From an uncultured bacterium (GTDB taxonomy: Bacteria; Verrucomicrobiota; Kiritimatiellia; CAIKKV01; CAITUY01), in the NCBI GenBank assembly GCA_903908715.1, contig CAIVSY010000063.1:94113-158112 (forward strand): a stretch of 64,000 nt of DNA, written 5' to 3'. A model generated the notes under the pieces. That model worked only from the letters and a program-made list of their open reading frames with translations, had not been told where the DNA came from and searched no databases. The translations under genes and the position numbers were made by a program. Below are positions 28,883 to 38,073 of this stretch, in pieces. Positions within the stretch are counted from its first letter, which is position 1; every line of letters begins with the position of its first letter.

Positions 28883-29467
28883 CTACGCGTTGACGGCTGC
28901 ACCAAATGACTCACTTAAGGGATAGTTTCGCCATTCTGTCACAAGAGCGGATCCGATCCATCGCTGCACGTTCATGCCGCAGATGCTCCTGTATCGAGGG
29001 CATTGGCCATATTCACGAGTATGACAAAGATCTGGCCGGCTTTTTATCCGCGATTCATGCAAGCAGCGATTGCTGTTCCCATGAACCGCCGTTCCAGGAC
29101 ACCGCTTGCTTGCATATTCCAGAAACCGTATCACCTTATGGAGCTTTGCTGCGCTCAAGGGTGTTGAAAGGACACCCATGACTCGTTCCGGCGGAAGTTC
29201 CCCTATGGAATCCAACATATCAGAACGGGCTACCAGTACCAATCTTGGCCGGGACTCACTCAAGACGGAGGCAACAAGAAAACCGACGCCAGAAGGCCCG
29301 AGGCCATCCATGAATGCATCCGCCAGAATCACGTCCGTCGAACTGGTGATCGCCGCCATCCCATCACTCAAGGCGGAACAAACAACGGAGCTATGCCCCA
29401 TCATCGCCAAGCCCATTTCAACAGCCAGTCGATTCTCCACATCCTTGAGAATTCCAACAACATTCAT
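28883..29467 (-). CDS. Receiver-like domain protein; C-terminal part may be out of frame
   Basis: N-terminal ~120 aa resembles a response-regulator receiver (DVILADAFMDGLGPSG, RLVLVARSD, GVLSTPLSAAKLHKVIRFLE); C-terminal 70 aa looks non-protein-like. Confidence 0.35.
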   Translation of the reverse strand: MNVVGILKDVENRLAVEMGLAMMGHSSVVCSALSDGMAAITSSTDVILADAFMDGLGPSGVGFLVASVLSESRPRLVLVARSDMLDSIGELPPERVMGVLSTPLSAAKLHKVIRFLEYASKRCPGTAVHGNSNRCLHESRIKSRPDLCHTREYGQCPRYRSICGMNVQRWIGSALVTEWRNYPLSESFGAAVNA

Positions 29468-29648
29468 GATAATACCCGTTGCCTTCGACTAGATTCTATT
29501 CGTCAACCAATCCATCAACTATTGGGAAATTCCTGAATCTCACTAGGGGAATCCCTGATTGCAGGGCGAACCCTCCACACATCACTTTGTCCGTGCGAAT
29601 CCAAGCGCTGTTTGTTACAAGTGACGCGTGGGTAATCAGGATGGAGCT

Positions 29649-30620
29649 ATGATGGATATCTCTATTGTTGTGCCGGTTTACAATGAAGAGCAAAGCTTGG
29701 ACCTTTTGGTCTCCCGGCTGAATGAAGCCCTTTCCCCCATCGGTCGGTCATTTGAAGTAATCCTTGTCGATGACGGCAGCGAGGATGGCTCCTGGGCGCG
29801 AATGCAGGCACTCGCAGAGACTTTCCACTTCCTCCACCTGATTCGATTCCGCAGGAACTTCGGACAGACAGCAGCCATGAGCGCAGGTTTTCATGCAGCA
29901 CAGGGAAACGTAATCATCACGTTGGACGCTGACCTTCAAAACGACCCGGCGGATATACCCCTTTTGCTGGAGGGGATTGGCAAGGGATTCGACGTGGTAA
30001 GCGGTTGGCGGAAATACCGGAAAGACACATTTATCAACCGGAAGCTGCCGTCAATGATCGCCAATGCCCTGATCAGCAGGATTACAGGGGTCGCACTCCA
30101 TGACTATGGCTGCACACTCAAGGCTTATCGCTCGGAAGTCATTAAGGATGTGCACCTATATGGAGAAATGCACCGCTTTATTCCGGCTCTTGCAAGCTGG
30201 GTTGGGGGCCGAGTTACCGAGGTAGCCGTGAATCATCACCCGCGGAAGTTCGGCACGTCAAAATATGGCATATCCCGAACCTTCCGGGTGATTCTTGACC
30301 TAATGACAGTGAAATTCCTGCTGCACTACAGCACTCGTCCCATTCAAATCTTCGGTCGGATCGGCATGCTTTTTGCCCTTGTTGCCACCCTCATGCTGGC
30401 TGCTATAACATTCGATCGCATTTTTGTGACCCATTTGGCAACGGATTATCTCCTGAAACGCCCTTTCTGGATCATTACACCTCTTATGATGTTCGGCTTT
30501 TGTATTCAATTCATCAGTATGGGCCTGTTGGCTGAAATGCAAACACGGACCTATCATGAAGCCCAATCCAAGCCAGTCTATGTCATCCGTGAAACACGCC
30601 CGCCGCGAATCGTCTGCTGA
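29649..30620 (+). CDS. GT2 glycosyltransferase with C-terminal TM helices (GtrB/ArnC-like)
   Basis: ISIVVPVYNEEQSLDLL, VILVDDGSEDGSW, LIRFRRNFGQTAAMSAGF, ITLDADLQNDPADIPLL, SGWRKYRKD, DYGCTLKAYR. Confidence 0.88.
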   Translation: MMDISIVVPVYNEEQSLDLLVSRLNEALSPIGRSFEVILVDDGSEDGSWARMQALAETFHFLHLIRFRRNFGQTAAMSAGFHAAQGNVIITLDADLQNDPADIPLLLEGIGKGFDVVSGWRKYRKDTFINRKLPSMIANALISRITGVALHDYGCTLKAYRSEVIKDVHLYGEMHRFIPALASWVGGRVTEVAVNHHPRKFGTSKYGISRTFRVILDLMTVKFLLHYSTRPIQIFGRIGMLFALVATLMLAAITFDRIFVTHLATDYLLKRPFWIITPLMMFGFCIQFISMGLLAEMQTRTYHEAQSKPVYVIRETRPPRIVC

Positions 30621-30643
30621 AACGGTTCAAGGCGCCTTGCGAT

Positions 30644-31495
30644 ATGTGGGCTAATTCGCCTTCCATGGAGATTGCCGATCCAGCGGTTGCTGGGATTGTC
30701 ATTTCCATCTACATGGTCCTGCTTGCGGCTGGGACTCTCATCGCGATAGTCCTGCTGATGCGCTCAAGAAACAGGGAAATCCCCTGGCAGGAACTCTCCG
30801 CCTCGTTGCAGGCACGACCTTGGTCATGGCAGGACGCCAGCATAGTCCTTGGATGCCAGATTGGACTTCTTGCAACCGCAATCCTGGCTTCCGCTCTTCT
30901 CGAGCAGCCAAGCAAGACAGTCCTCCTGCTCGTCGAGACTGCCCTATTCGACGGGGCCGGCCTGATCCTGCTCTATGGTTATCTCCGGCTAACGCGTCGA
31001 TCCTGGCTTGCAGTATTCGGCAATCCGTCGGTTGAACCTTTGAAGCAAATTCGATTGGCCACTCTTTTCTACCTCGCCATTCTGCCCGTAGTGTTCTTTT
31101 CCGCCCTGGTTTCTCAAGGGATTCTCTCCTTAAATGGATACCCCCCGTCCTTACAAGAGATCGTGCTTCTGCTTTCCGGTGACAACCCTTTGTGGATGCG
31201 TTTCTATCTCGTGTTCCTGGCCACATTTCTCGCCCCCACAATGGAAGAGTGCATTTTCCGCGGCTTGGTTTTGCCATTGCTGGCACGCCGCTTGGGCACC
31301 GCCCCGGCTATTGTAACGACATCCGTACTATTCGCTGCCATCCATTTTCATATGCCCTCTTTTATCCCGCTTTGCATCATGGCAACCGGCTTCTCCCTGG
31401 CGTACCTGTACTCCCGCTCTCTCTGGGTCCCAATCGTCATGCATGCTCTCTGTAATGGCGTGAACATCCTGCTGTTGTATTGTCTCTACCCGTAA
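30644..31495 (+). CDS. CPBP-family intramembrane metalloprotease
   Basis: Polytopic; PTMEECIFRG (EExxxR), FAAIHFH (FxxxH), HALCNG (HxxxN). Confidence 0.85.
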   Translation: MWANSPSMEIADPAVAGIVISIYMVLLAAGTLIAIVLLMRSRNREIPWQELSASLQARPWSWQDASIVLGCQIGLLATAILASALLEQPSKTVLLLVETALFDGAGLILLYGYLRLTRRSWLAVFGNPSVEPLKQIRLATLFYLAILPVVFFSALVSQGILSLNGYPPSLQEIVLLLSGDNPLWMRFYLVFLATFLAPTMEECIFRGLVLPLLARRLGTAPAIVTTSVLFAAIHFHMPSFIPLCIMATGFSLAYLYSRSLWVPIVMHALCNGVNILLLYCLYP

Positions 31496-31506
31496 AGGAA
31501 CCCGCA

Positions 31507-32607
31507 ATGATGCAAAAGACCATCTACTGGCAACCGGACACATCTGCCGCCGTCACCCCGGGACGAATTATCCTGATCGATCAGACCCAATTACCCGGAA
31601 ACCTCGTGCCTCTGGAAATCCGCGAGCTTCAAGCCGTATGGACCGCTATACGGACATTACAGGTGCGCGGAGCCCCGGCAATCGGCATCGCTGCAGCCAT
31701 GGGCCTCGTTGTTGCAATACAGGACTGCAGCGGCACCACTCGAGATGTCCAACAGGTCCTGAACAGAGCAGCGGATTATCTAGCGACATCCCGCCCCACA
31801 GCTGTAAACCTTTTCTGGGCACTGGCACGGATGAAGTCCCTTTCACAAGCATCAGGCCACCTTTCGCCTCCGGATTTTAAAAACCTGCTCGCGTCTGAAG
31901 CCATCCGCATCCGGGATGAGGATGCCCAAATGTGCAGGTCCATAGGACGGCATGGAGCGACTCTTCTCAGTGACGGGGACACCATACTCACACACTGCAA
32001 TGCAGGCTCACTGGCAACTGCTGAATACGGCACCGCTCTAGCTCCTGTCTACGTCGCGCATGAAGAGGGACGATCCATCCGCGTATTTGCAGACGAAACC
32101 CGGCCACTCCTTCAAGGGGCGCGATTGACAGCATGGGAACTCAGCCAAGCAGGCATTGAGGTTGTTCTCATCTGCGACAACATGGCGGCGCACATTATGA
32201 AAACCTGCAACATCTCTGCCGTATTTATTGGAGCCGACCGGATTGCCGCCAATGGGGACACCGCAAACAAGATCGGATCATACGGCCTGGCCGTTCTCGC
32301 AAAGGCTCACAACATTCCCTTTTACGTCTTGGCACCCTCTTCAACCTTTGACTTGTCATTGCCAGACGGCGATGGCATCCCAATCGAAGAAAGGCCATCA
32401 GATGAAATTACAACCTTGAAGGGAAATATCGTTGCCCCAATCGGCGTACGCACACGATCACCGGCATTTGATGTCACGCCCTACCAACTCATCACCGGCA
32501 TTGTGTGTGAACAGGGGATCCTGCGGCCCCCTTTTCGACAGGCGCTAAAGGCAGCCACCAGCATGCATGTCACCACCGGACAACGTCTGGCCGTCCATGC
32601 CCGTTAA
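31507..32607 (+). CDS. mtnA: S-methyl-5-thioribose-1-phosphate isomerase
   Basis: VRGAPAIGIAAAMG, LTHCNAGSLATAEYGTAL, VFADETRPLLQGARLTAWEL, VFIGADRIAANGDTANKIGSYGLA. Confidence 0.93.
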   Translation: MMQKTIYWQPDTSAAVTPGRIILIDQTQLPGNLVPLEIRELQAVWTAIRTLQVRGAPAIGIAAAMGLVVAIQDCSGTTRDVQQVLNRAADYLATSRPTAVNLFWALARMKSLSQASGHLSPPDFKNLLASEAIRIRDEDAQMCRSIGRHGATLLSDGDTILTHCNAGSLATAEYGTALAPVYVAHEEGRSIRVFADETRPLLQGARLTAWELSQAGIEVVLICDNMAAHIMKTCNISAVFIGADRIAANGDTANKIGSYGLAVLAKAHNIPFYVLAPSSTFDLSLPDGDGIPIEERPSDEITTLKGNIVAPIGVRTRSPAFDVTPYQLITGIVCEQGILRPPFRQALKAATSMHVTTGQRLAVHAR

Positions 32608-35600
32608 TGCTGTTCAATCCCGGTATCCGGTCAAACAGCACACCAGCCTGCAAAGCATCAACATCGCACCAGAGAGACTCCAGCGTAGGGATAGAATACA
32701 AAACACTGGGATCCATCAGTCGAAGACCGCGCAAATCCAGAATCTTCAATGGCATTCCCTGCAGAATGCTGATATCAGAGACAGCGGTCCCCTTAAGACT
32801 GAGTCGGTTGAGCTGCTGCCCTTTGAGAAAGTCTACCCTTGTTATATCGAGATCCTCCAGTGAAAGCTCCTTCACCATCACTTTGGGCAAGTACCGCAGC
32901 AAATTGACGGGCGGCACCCGTGTACCACTGATGTCCAGGGTTGCTATGCTCGCACCCGCCAGGGGGGAAATATCCGTAATTCCCGTTCTAGACAGGATCA
33001 GTCGCTTCAAGTTCTTCCCTCGCAGGCAGGCAATATCCTCAACCGCAGTCCCTGAAAGCGCCAATTTCTCCAACGGCATACCGGCACAAAACGAAATATC
33101 CCGAACACCGGTCTTGCTGATATCCAGGCTCACCAGATTTAATCCACGCAGCACGGAACATTCCGTTACCGGTGTCTGCGACAGGTCAAGGGAAACCAGT
33201 GGCAACCCGCGCAAAACCGTGACATCACGAATGGCCGTGCCCCGGCAACTCAATTCTCGAATCGGCATCCCTGCGAGAGGCGCCACTCCAGCCACTTTTG
33301 TGCCATCCAACACCAGCTTTCGAATCCGCATCCCGTGTAAGACACCCAACTCCCGAATACCGGAACCCGTCAAATCAAGCTCCACAAGCGGCAACCCCTC
33401 CAACCATCCATAGCTCGGACTGCTGACACCAGTGATGGTAAGGTGCCGCAATGGCATCCCACGAAGCACACTGAAATCCCTTGGCAAGTAACCTCTCATG
33501 CGCAGGTCAGCGATACCCGAACGTAACAGTGGCTGAAGATCAATCTTCAGGTCGCTTGCACCTTGGGATTCCAGCCAAAGCCCTTTGATTCTGCTCCCCT
33601 CACCCAAAACACCGACATCAACAACCGAATCCGACACCACCTTGATTCCCTGCGAATCATTCAAGGGATAGGACACAACATCCTTGGGGAGCAAGCCGGG
33701 ATTGCGCTCAACAAGCCGACGGACCAGGCTTGCATATGCGGCACCCGGATCATCCGATGACCCTGATTCGCTGGTCCGGGTTTCCTCCTCGATCCCTTTC
33801 CCTTCCGACCACATCTGGCATTGACGTTCCAGCACGAGAAGGACTGGCGCTGCCCTCATCGCAAATTCCGACACCCCATACTCTGCAAGAAACTTTTCCC
33901 GCTGCTCATTCAGTCCTTTCAGCTGTTGTGCAGACGGCTTGGCCGACTCGATCGCCTTGATCCATGCACCTTCCGAATAGGGACCAACGGTAATCCCACC
34001 TATGTACAAAACCCGCCCCAATGCTGCAGCCACCTGCTCACTCCCCATTCCCGCCTTGTTGAGCTTGAGCTTTGACTGAAGCAGACCCGACAGTAACTCC
34101 CCCGTACGCCCAAAAAGATCATCCGCCAACGGATACATGCGCATACCGGTCGCCATGACCCCTTTGGCAAGCGCCATTCCTGCGGAGGTCGGTTCCCCAA
34201 TCCTCCTTAAACGCTCCTCGGCAGGAAGGTCATCCGGATGCACAAGCACCTCCGCACCGGTATCAACCAAGGTTCCTGTTATCTTCTGACCGCTTATGCC
34301 GGTCACACGCACCTGCATCCTTGCCCGCCCCATTGGCAATACTATGACTCGACCCACATCAGTCAAAAACGACTGACGGATCCGAGCCGGGGCATCGAGC
34401 GCCTCCTGCAGCATCGCAGCCAGCTCCCCCAGTCCAGCAGCCTTTCCGGGATAGGTGCCAGCCCTGACAGCGTCCTGTACACCTTCAAGAGCCTCTTTCA
34501 ACTTCGACGCCAGAATCAGATCCCCGGTCTGGTCAAGAAAGGCATTCCACTTTTCCAACTCTGTGCGCGCAATTTCCCCGGCAGAAAGACTGCGACGCAA
34601 TTCCTTTGCCAGTTCCATGCGGTTAGAGGCCGTCTCAACAGACCACGCGCCTGCGTAATTTTCAACGAACGCTAGAGCCTCATTCTCCTTGCTCTCGCTC
34701 ACTAACTGATTGGCTCGCAAATGGATCACACTCCAAGCCTCCGCAATCGCACTATTCTGGCAAAGGCGCAGTTTCTTCATGTCTTCCAACGCCATTCCTG
34801 CGGCAATCGTATCCGGATAACGATCCACAATGTTGTGATAACGGGCAAATGCTGCCGCATAAGCATTGCTGTTAGCCCGGCACCACCGCCGCGTTTCCTC
34901 GAGCAACTGCAGGGACTCTGTCGCTCGCTCCGGTTCCGGGGACAGGACGGGAACCGCAACGCCGACGCTCGTAGTCAATGATTGTCCCGGCCCTATTGAC
35001 TGCTTGTAATACCAATACACCGCCCCCACGACAACCAACACAACCAAGAGCAGAACAAGACGCCAAGGCAGTCCGCCACCACTTTCACTCTGCGGCACGA
35101 TCTCCATCTTGCTGGATTTAGTGGCAACAACTTTTCGGCAGGCAAGAGTACTCGCGCCAGGCGCGGGCGCAGGGGAAAGCGGCATCATCCCCCTCGAAAC
35201 ACGCCGCAGATCGGCAAGAACCTTGCTCCAGTTCTTCGGCCTTCCATCACGATCCTTAACCAGCATGCGCTCTAACAGCGCACATACGCAACCGGGCAGG
35301 CCAGGCACAATATCACGGGGATCGCAGAGAAAACCCGTGATTTGACTTTCCATCGCTTCATCATCACTCTTTTCAGAAAATGGGCGCTTTCCGGTCAGCA
35401 ACTGGTACATCATTGCTCCCAGGGAATAGATGTCCGTCCGACAATCCACTTCCCTGTCACCCTGGACCTGCTCCGGAGACATATAGGCCGGCGTCCCCAT
35501 GATCTCATCCATGGCCCCCACATCCTTCGCGTCACGGGACCGGGAGAGGCCAAGATCCGCAACCTTAATGGTGCCATCCTGGTCAACCATGATATTTTCC

Positions 35601-36007
35601 GGCTTGATATCACAGTGAATCAGGCCTGTGGCATGCCACGCATGGTCCAATGCAGTCGCCACGGACTCCGCAATCAGCAGTACATCCTTGACCCCCAGTT
35701 GTGTCTTACGCGCCAACCATTGGCCGAGATTGTACCCCTCGATATACTCCATCACGAGGAAATAGGCGCCATTCTGCTCACAAGCATCATGTATCTGCAC
35801 GATACCCGAATGCTTTAGCTTGGCCGCAGCCCGAGCCTCTTGAAGGATCATTCGTATATCTTCCGGAGAGCGAATCATCTCCGGCGGAATCATCTTGATA
35901 GCTACAAGGCGGTCGAGAGATAACTGGCGTGCCTTCCACACAACCCCCATGCCACCCTGTCCGAGTTGCTCAATTAGCTCAAATCCCGCAAGCGGTATCT
36001 TTTCCAC
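32570..36007 (-). CDS. Membrane Ser/Thr protein kinase with large C-terminal region ending in leucine-rich repeats
   Basis: GQGGMGVVWKARQ, VAIKMIPPE, LIHCDIKPENIMVD, VADLGLSRS, GTPAYMSPEQV; TM WRLVLLLVVLVVVGAVYWYY; repeats such as LPLVSLDLSQTPVTECSVLRGLNLVSLDISKTGVRDISFCAGMPLEKLALSGTAV. Confidence 0.92.
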   Translation of the reverse strand: MEKIPLAGFELIEQLGQGGMGVVWKARQLSLDRLVAIKMIPPEMIRSPEDIRMILQEARAAAKLKHSGIVQIHDACEQNGAYFLVMEYIEGYNLGQWLARKTQLGVKDVLLIAESVATALDHAWHATGLIHCDIKPENIMVDQDGTIKVADLGLSRSRDAKDVGAMDEIMGTPAYMSPEQVQGDREVDCRTDIYSLGAMMYQLLTGKRPFSEKSDDEAMESQITGFLCDPRDIVPGLPGCVCALLERMLVKDRDGRPKNWSKVLADLRRVSRGMMPLSPAPAPGASTLACRKVVATKSSKMEIVPQSESGGGLPWRLVLLLVVLVVVGAVYWYYKQSIGPGQSLTTSVGVAVPVLSPEPERATESLQLLEETRRWCRANSNAYAAAFARYHNIVDRYPDTIAAGMALEDMKKLRLCQNSAIAEAWSVIHLRANQLVSESKENEALAFVENYAGAWSVETASNRMELAKELRRSLSAGEIARTELEKWNAFLDQTGDLILASKLKEALEGVQDAVRAGTYPGKAAGLGELAAMLQEALDAPARIRQSFLTDVGRVIVLPMGRARMQVRVTGISGQKITGTLVDTGAEVLVHPDDLPAEERLRRIGEPTSAGMALAKGVMATGMRMYPLADDLFGRTGELLSGLLQSKLKLNKAGMGSEQVAAALGRVLYIGGITVGPYSEGAWIKAIESAKPSAQQLKGLNEQREKFLAEYGVSEFAMRAAPVLLVLERQCQMWSEGKGIEEETRTSESGSSDDPGAAYASLVRRLVERNPGLLPKDVVSYPLNDSQGIKVVSDSVVDVGVLGEGSRIKGLWLESQGASDLKIDLQPLLRSGIADLRMRGYLPRDFSVLRGMPLRHLTITGVSSPSYGWLEGLPLVELDLTGSGIRELGVLHGMRIRKLVLDGTKVAGVAPLAGMPIRELSCRGTAIRDVTVLRGLPLVSLDLSQTPVTECSVLRGLNLVSLDISKTGVRDISFCAGMPLEKLALSGTAVEDIACLRGKNLKRLILSRTGITDISPLAGASIATLDISGTRVPPVNLLRYLPKVMVKELSLEDLDITRVDFLKGQQLNRLSLKGTAVSDISILQGMPLKILDLRGLRLMDPSVLYSIPTLESLWCDVDALQAGVLFDRIPGLNSINGHGRPDVVRW

Positions 36008-36035
36008 CGGAATGTCCCTTGTTCAATAGGCTAAC

Positions 36036-36212
36036 CTATTTGAGCAGAATCCCAATGATGACGCCCACAGAAAGAAAACTCAAATAGGCCATGGATGCGT
36101 ACGGCCTTATGGTGGTCACCAACAGATCGACTGCTACGCGATCATGATTGAAAATCATCACCATCACGGAAAACGCCAGCAGTAACAACGCAATAAGAAC
36201 ATTCCTACTCAT
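36036..36212 (-). CDS. Small LapA-like two-helix membrane protein
   Basis: MSRNVLIALLLLAFSVMVMIFNHDRVAVDLLVTTIRPYASMAYLSFLSVGVIIGILLK; pattern resembles LapA/DUF1049. Confidence 0.6.
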   Translation of the reverse strand: MSRNVLIALLLLAFSVMVMIFNHDRVAVDLLVTTIRPYASMAYLSFLSVGVIIGILLK

Positions 36213-36216
36213 GTGT

Positions 36217-36756
36217 TCACCTTGCCCCTTCCAATGCAGACTCAACTTCAGAAAGTATCGCGTCCACGTCTGCAAGACGGCCCACCCCTTGCCGTCCGCA
36301 TGCCAAATCACCCGCCTCAACAGCAGAAAATCTGACTCCCCGCGCCTTGAGCAGTTCCACATTGTCTCGCGTTGCCGGATGTGACCACATGTTATCATTC
36401 ATGGCAGGGGCAATAACAAGCGGAGCCTTTGTTGCAAGCGCTGTGCAGGTTAAGAGATCGTCGGAAACACCGTGAGCCAACTTGGCGATCACATTCGCGG
36501 TACAAGGCGCAATCAGCAGCACATCGGCACGATCTGCATATGAGATATGTTCAGGATGCCATCCATCAGTCTCTTCGAATAGCCCGGTCCCAACCGGATT
36601 CCTGGATAGCGTCTGAAATGTCAATGGCGTGATAAATCGGGTTGCCCCTGCCGTCATGACAACCGAGACAGTCCATCCCCGACGCTGCATAGCCCTAACC
36701 AGTTCCGCAGCCTTGTACGCAGCAATGGAACCGGTCACGCCAAGAACAATATGTGG
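36217..36756 (-). CDS. coaC: Phosphopantothenoylcysteine decarboxylase domain flavoprotein (CoaC-like, no CoaB half)
   Basis: VLGVTGSIAAYKAAELVRAMQRRG, TRFITPLTFQTLSRNPV, LIAPCTANVIAKLAHGVSDDLLT, APAMNDNMWSHPATRDNVELLKARG. Confidence 0.86.
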   Translation of the reverse strand, partial: PHIVLGVTGSIAAYKAAELVRAMQRRGWTVSVVMTAGATRFITPLTFQTLSRNPVGTGLFEETDGWHPEHISYADRADVLLIAPCTANVIAKLAHGVSDDLLTCTALATKAPLVIAPAMNDNMWSHPATRDNVELLKARGVRFSAVEAGDLACGRQGVGRLADVDAILSEVESALEGAR

Positions 36757-36894
36757 CATCTCACCCATAAGTCATTGGAACCGAATCGCGGACCACAATG
36801 CCACTTTCAATGAATATTGTCAAAATCTACCTATTGCCGCGCCCAACGCACAATCTTCCCGGATTTCCTTTGCGGGGATCAAAATCCTTCTTGA

Positions 36895-37419
36895 TCATAC
36901 AAACCGCGGTATCACCCACGGCAGAAGCGCAAAAATCCCGATACCGGCCTGCATCCCAATCAAAATCTTACGTTCCGTCGTGGACTGAATCAGAGGGCCC
37001 GGCAGTAATTCCTCCCCAAAAAACAGGCTCAATCCCGAAGACACAACCGGAATGAGAAAGAAGGCAGTGATCACACTCCAAGGCGTCAAATGGGCCCACG
37101 CACAAGCAGCCAACCACATGAGGAACCCCAATCCACCCGCCATAACACCCTTGAAGGGAAGACTGTCACCCGGCAAGAAAGGGAACAACAAGGGTGTTAG
37201 GACACCTCCACTGATCCAACCACAAAACCAGTTAATCACTATTGGCGGTGCTTCCGCTTGCAAATGCCCCCATGAAAACGTCATATCCCGGAATCCGGAA
37301 CCTATCCCCGTTACGATTAGCGCGGGGAGCAGGAATTTCCCACCGGACCCTACCATGGCAGGAACAATTTGCATCCGGCGCCCAATACTAATACCTGCCT
37401 CACTTGGTCTCGGTTGCAT
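36895..37419 (-). CDS. Polytopic membrane protein; possible relative of the C-terminal membrane domain of HgcA-type corrinoid proteins
   Basis: GSGGKFLLPALIVTGIGSGF...WISGGVLTPLLFPFLPGDSLPFKGVMAGG...IPVVSS...IGMQAGIGIFALLPWVIPRFV; four to five TM segments; no corrinoid-binding domain. The HgcA resemblance is from memory. Confidence 0.5.
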   Translation of the reverse strand: MQPRPSEAGISIGRRMQIVPAMVGSGGKFLLPALIVTGIGSGFRDMTFSWGHLQAEAPPIVINWFCGWISGGVLTPLLFPFLPGDSLPFKGVMAGGLGFLMWLAACAWAHLTPWSVITAFFLIPVVSSGLSLFFGEELLPGPLIQSTTERKILIGMQAGIGIFALLPWVIPRFV

Positions 37420-37421
37420 TA

Positions 37422-37838
37422 TCAGCCAGTGCTCTTGGCCGTGTGAAAATGGGAGGCAAACTGCTTGTCCACCTTCCCGATATGCGTCAACAACCAATTG
37501 ACCAGTAGTGTATTGAGAGATTCGGCCAGGATCTTGGTTGATCCATCCTCACGAAATTCTTCTTCCAACTGATTCAGCACTCCAATGAACTCAAGATGAC
37601 GAGACTTATGTTCCAACAATCCGGGATATTTCGCGTCTGCCATAATCGTCTCTTCTGCAGAAAAATGATGCCGGGTATACTCGATGAGAAATTCCAACGT
37701 GCGCTGAATCTCCCTCTCTCCCTCCCCTGTTGTGATGGAACAGGCCAAGGCATTCAACCGCCGAATCAACTCCTCATGCTGTTGATCAACAAGGGGAATG
37801 CCCACCAAGAGGGATCCATCCCATGCGACTGTCTTCAT
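37422..37838 (-). CDS. Bacteriohemerythrin
   Basis: WDGSLLVGIPLVDQQHEELIRRLN, YTRHHFSAEETIM, HKSRHLEFI, LLTHIGKVDKQF: di-iron His/Glu/Asp ligands retained. Confidence 0.92.
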   Translation of the reverse strand: MKTVAWDGSLLVGIPLVDQQHEELIRRLNALACSITTGEGEREIQRTLEFLIEYTRHHFSAEETIMADAKYPGLLEHKSRHLEFIGVLNQLEEEFREDGSTKILAESLNTLLVNWLLTHIGKVDKQFASHFHTAKSTG

Positions 37839-37927
37839 AGCTTCTCTCCAAGAAGGCACTTTCCACAAAAATATCCATTGCGCCGCATTGCTGCAGCCCA
37901 CGAAGACAACCAGAACCTGACCCATAC

Positions 37928-38004
37928 TGGTCGGGGCGGGGGGATTTGAACCCCCGACTTTCAGCGCCCAAGGCTGACGCGCTACCAGGCTGCGCTACAC
38001 CCCG
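37928..38004 (-). tRNA. tRNA-Pro (anticodon TGG), CCA encoded
   Basis: Reverse strand CGGGGTGTAGCGCAGCCTGGTAGCGCGTCAGCCTTGGGCGCTGAAAGTCGGGGGTTCAAATCCCCCCGCCCCGACCA; anticodon loop CTTGGGC. Confidence 0.97.
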
Positions 38005-38073
38005 TCACACCTGCATTCAACAGGGTTGCGACACTACCACGAGCTTCTTCATGACTCAAGCGTAACCCTTCCA

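Noticed and set aside
32700-33500. Apparent periodic DNA similarity that could suggest a repeat array
   Set aside because: Explained by the leucine-rich repeats of the kinase gene; units are diverged and not spaced like CRISPR or minisatellites.
36756-36894. Tiny minus-strand ORF MIKKDFDPRKGNPGRLCVGRGNR overlapping the stop of the HgcA-like ORF
   Set aside because: Only 23 codons, no recognisable motif; could be real but cannot be supported from sequence alone.
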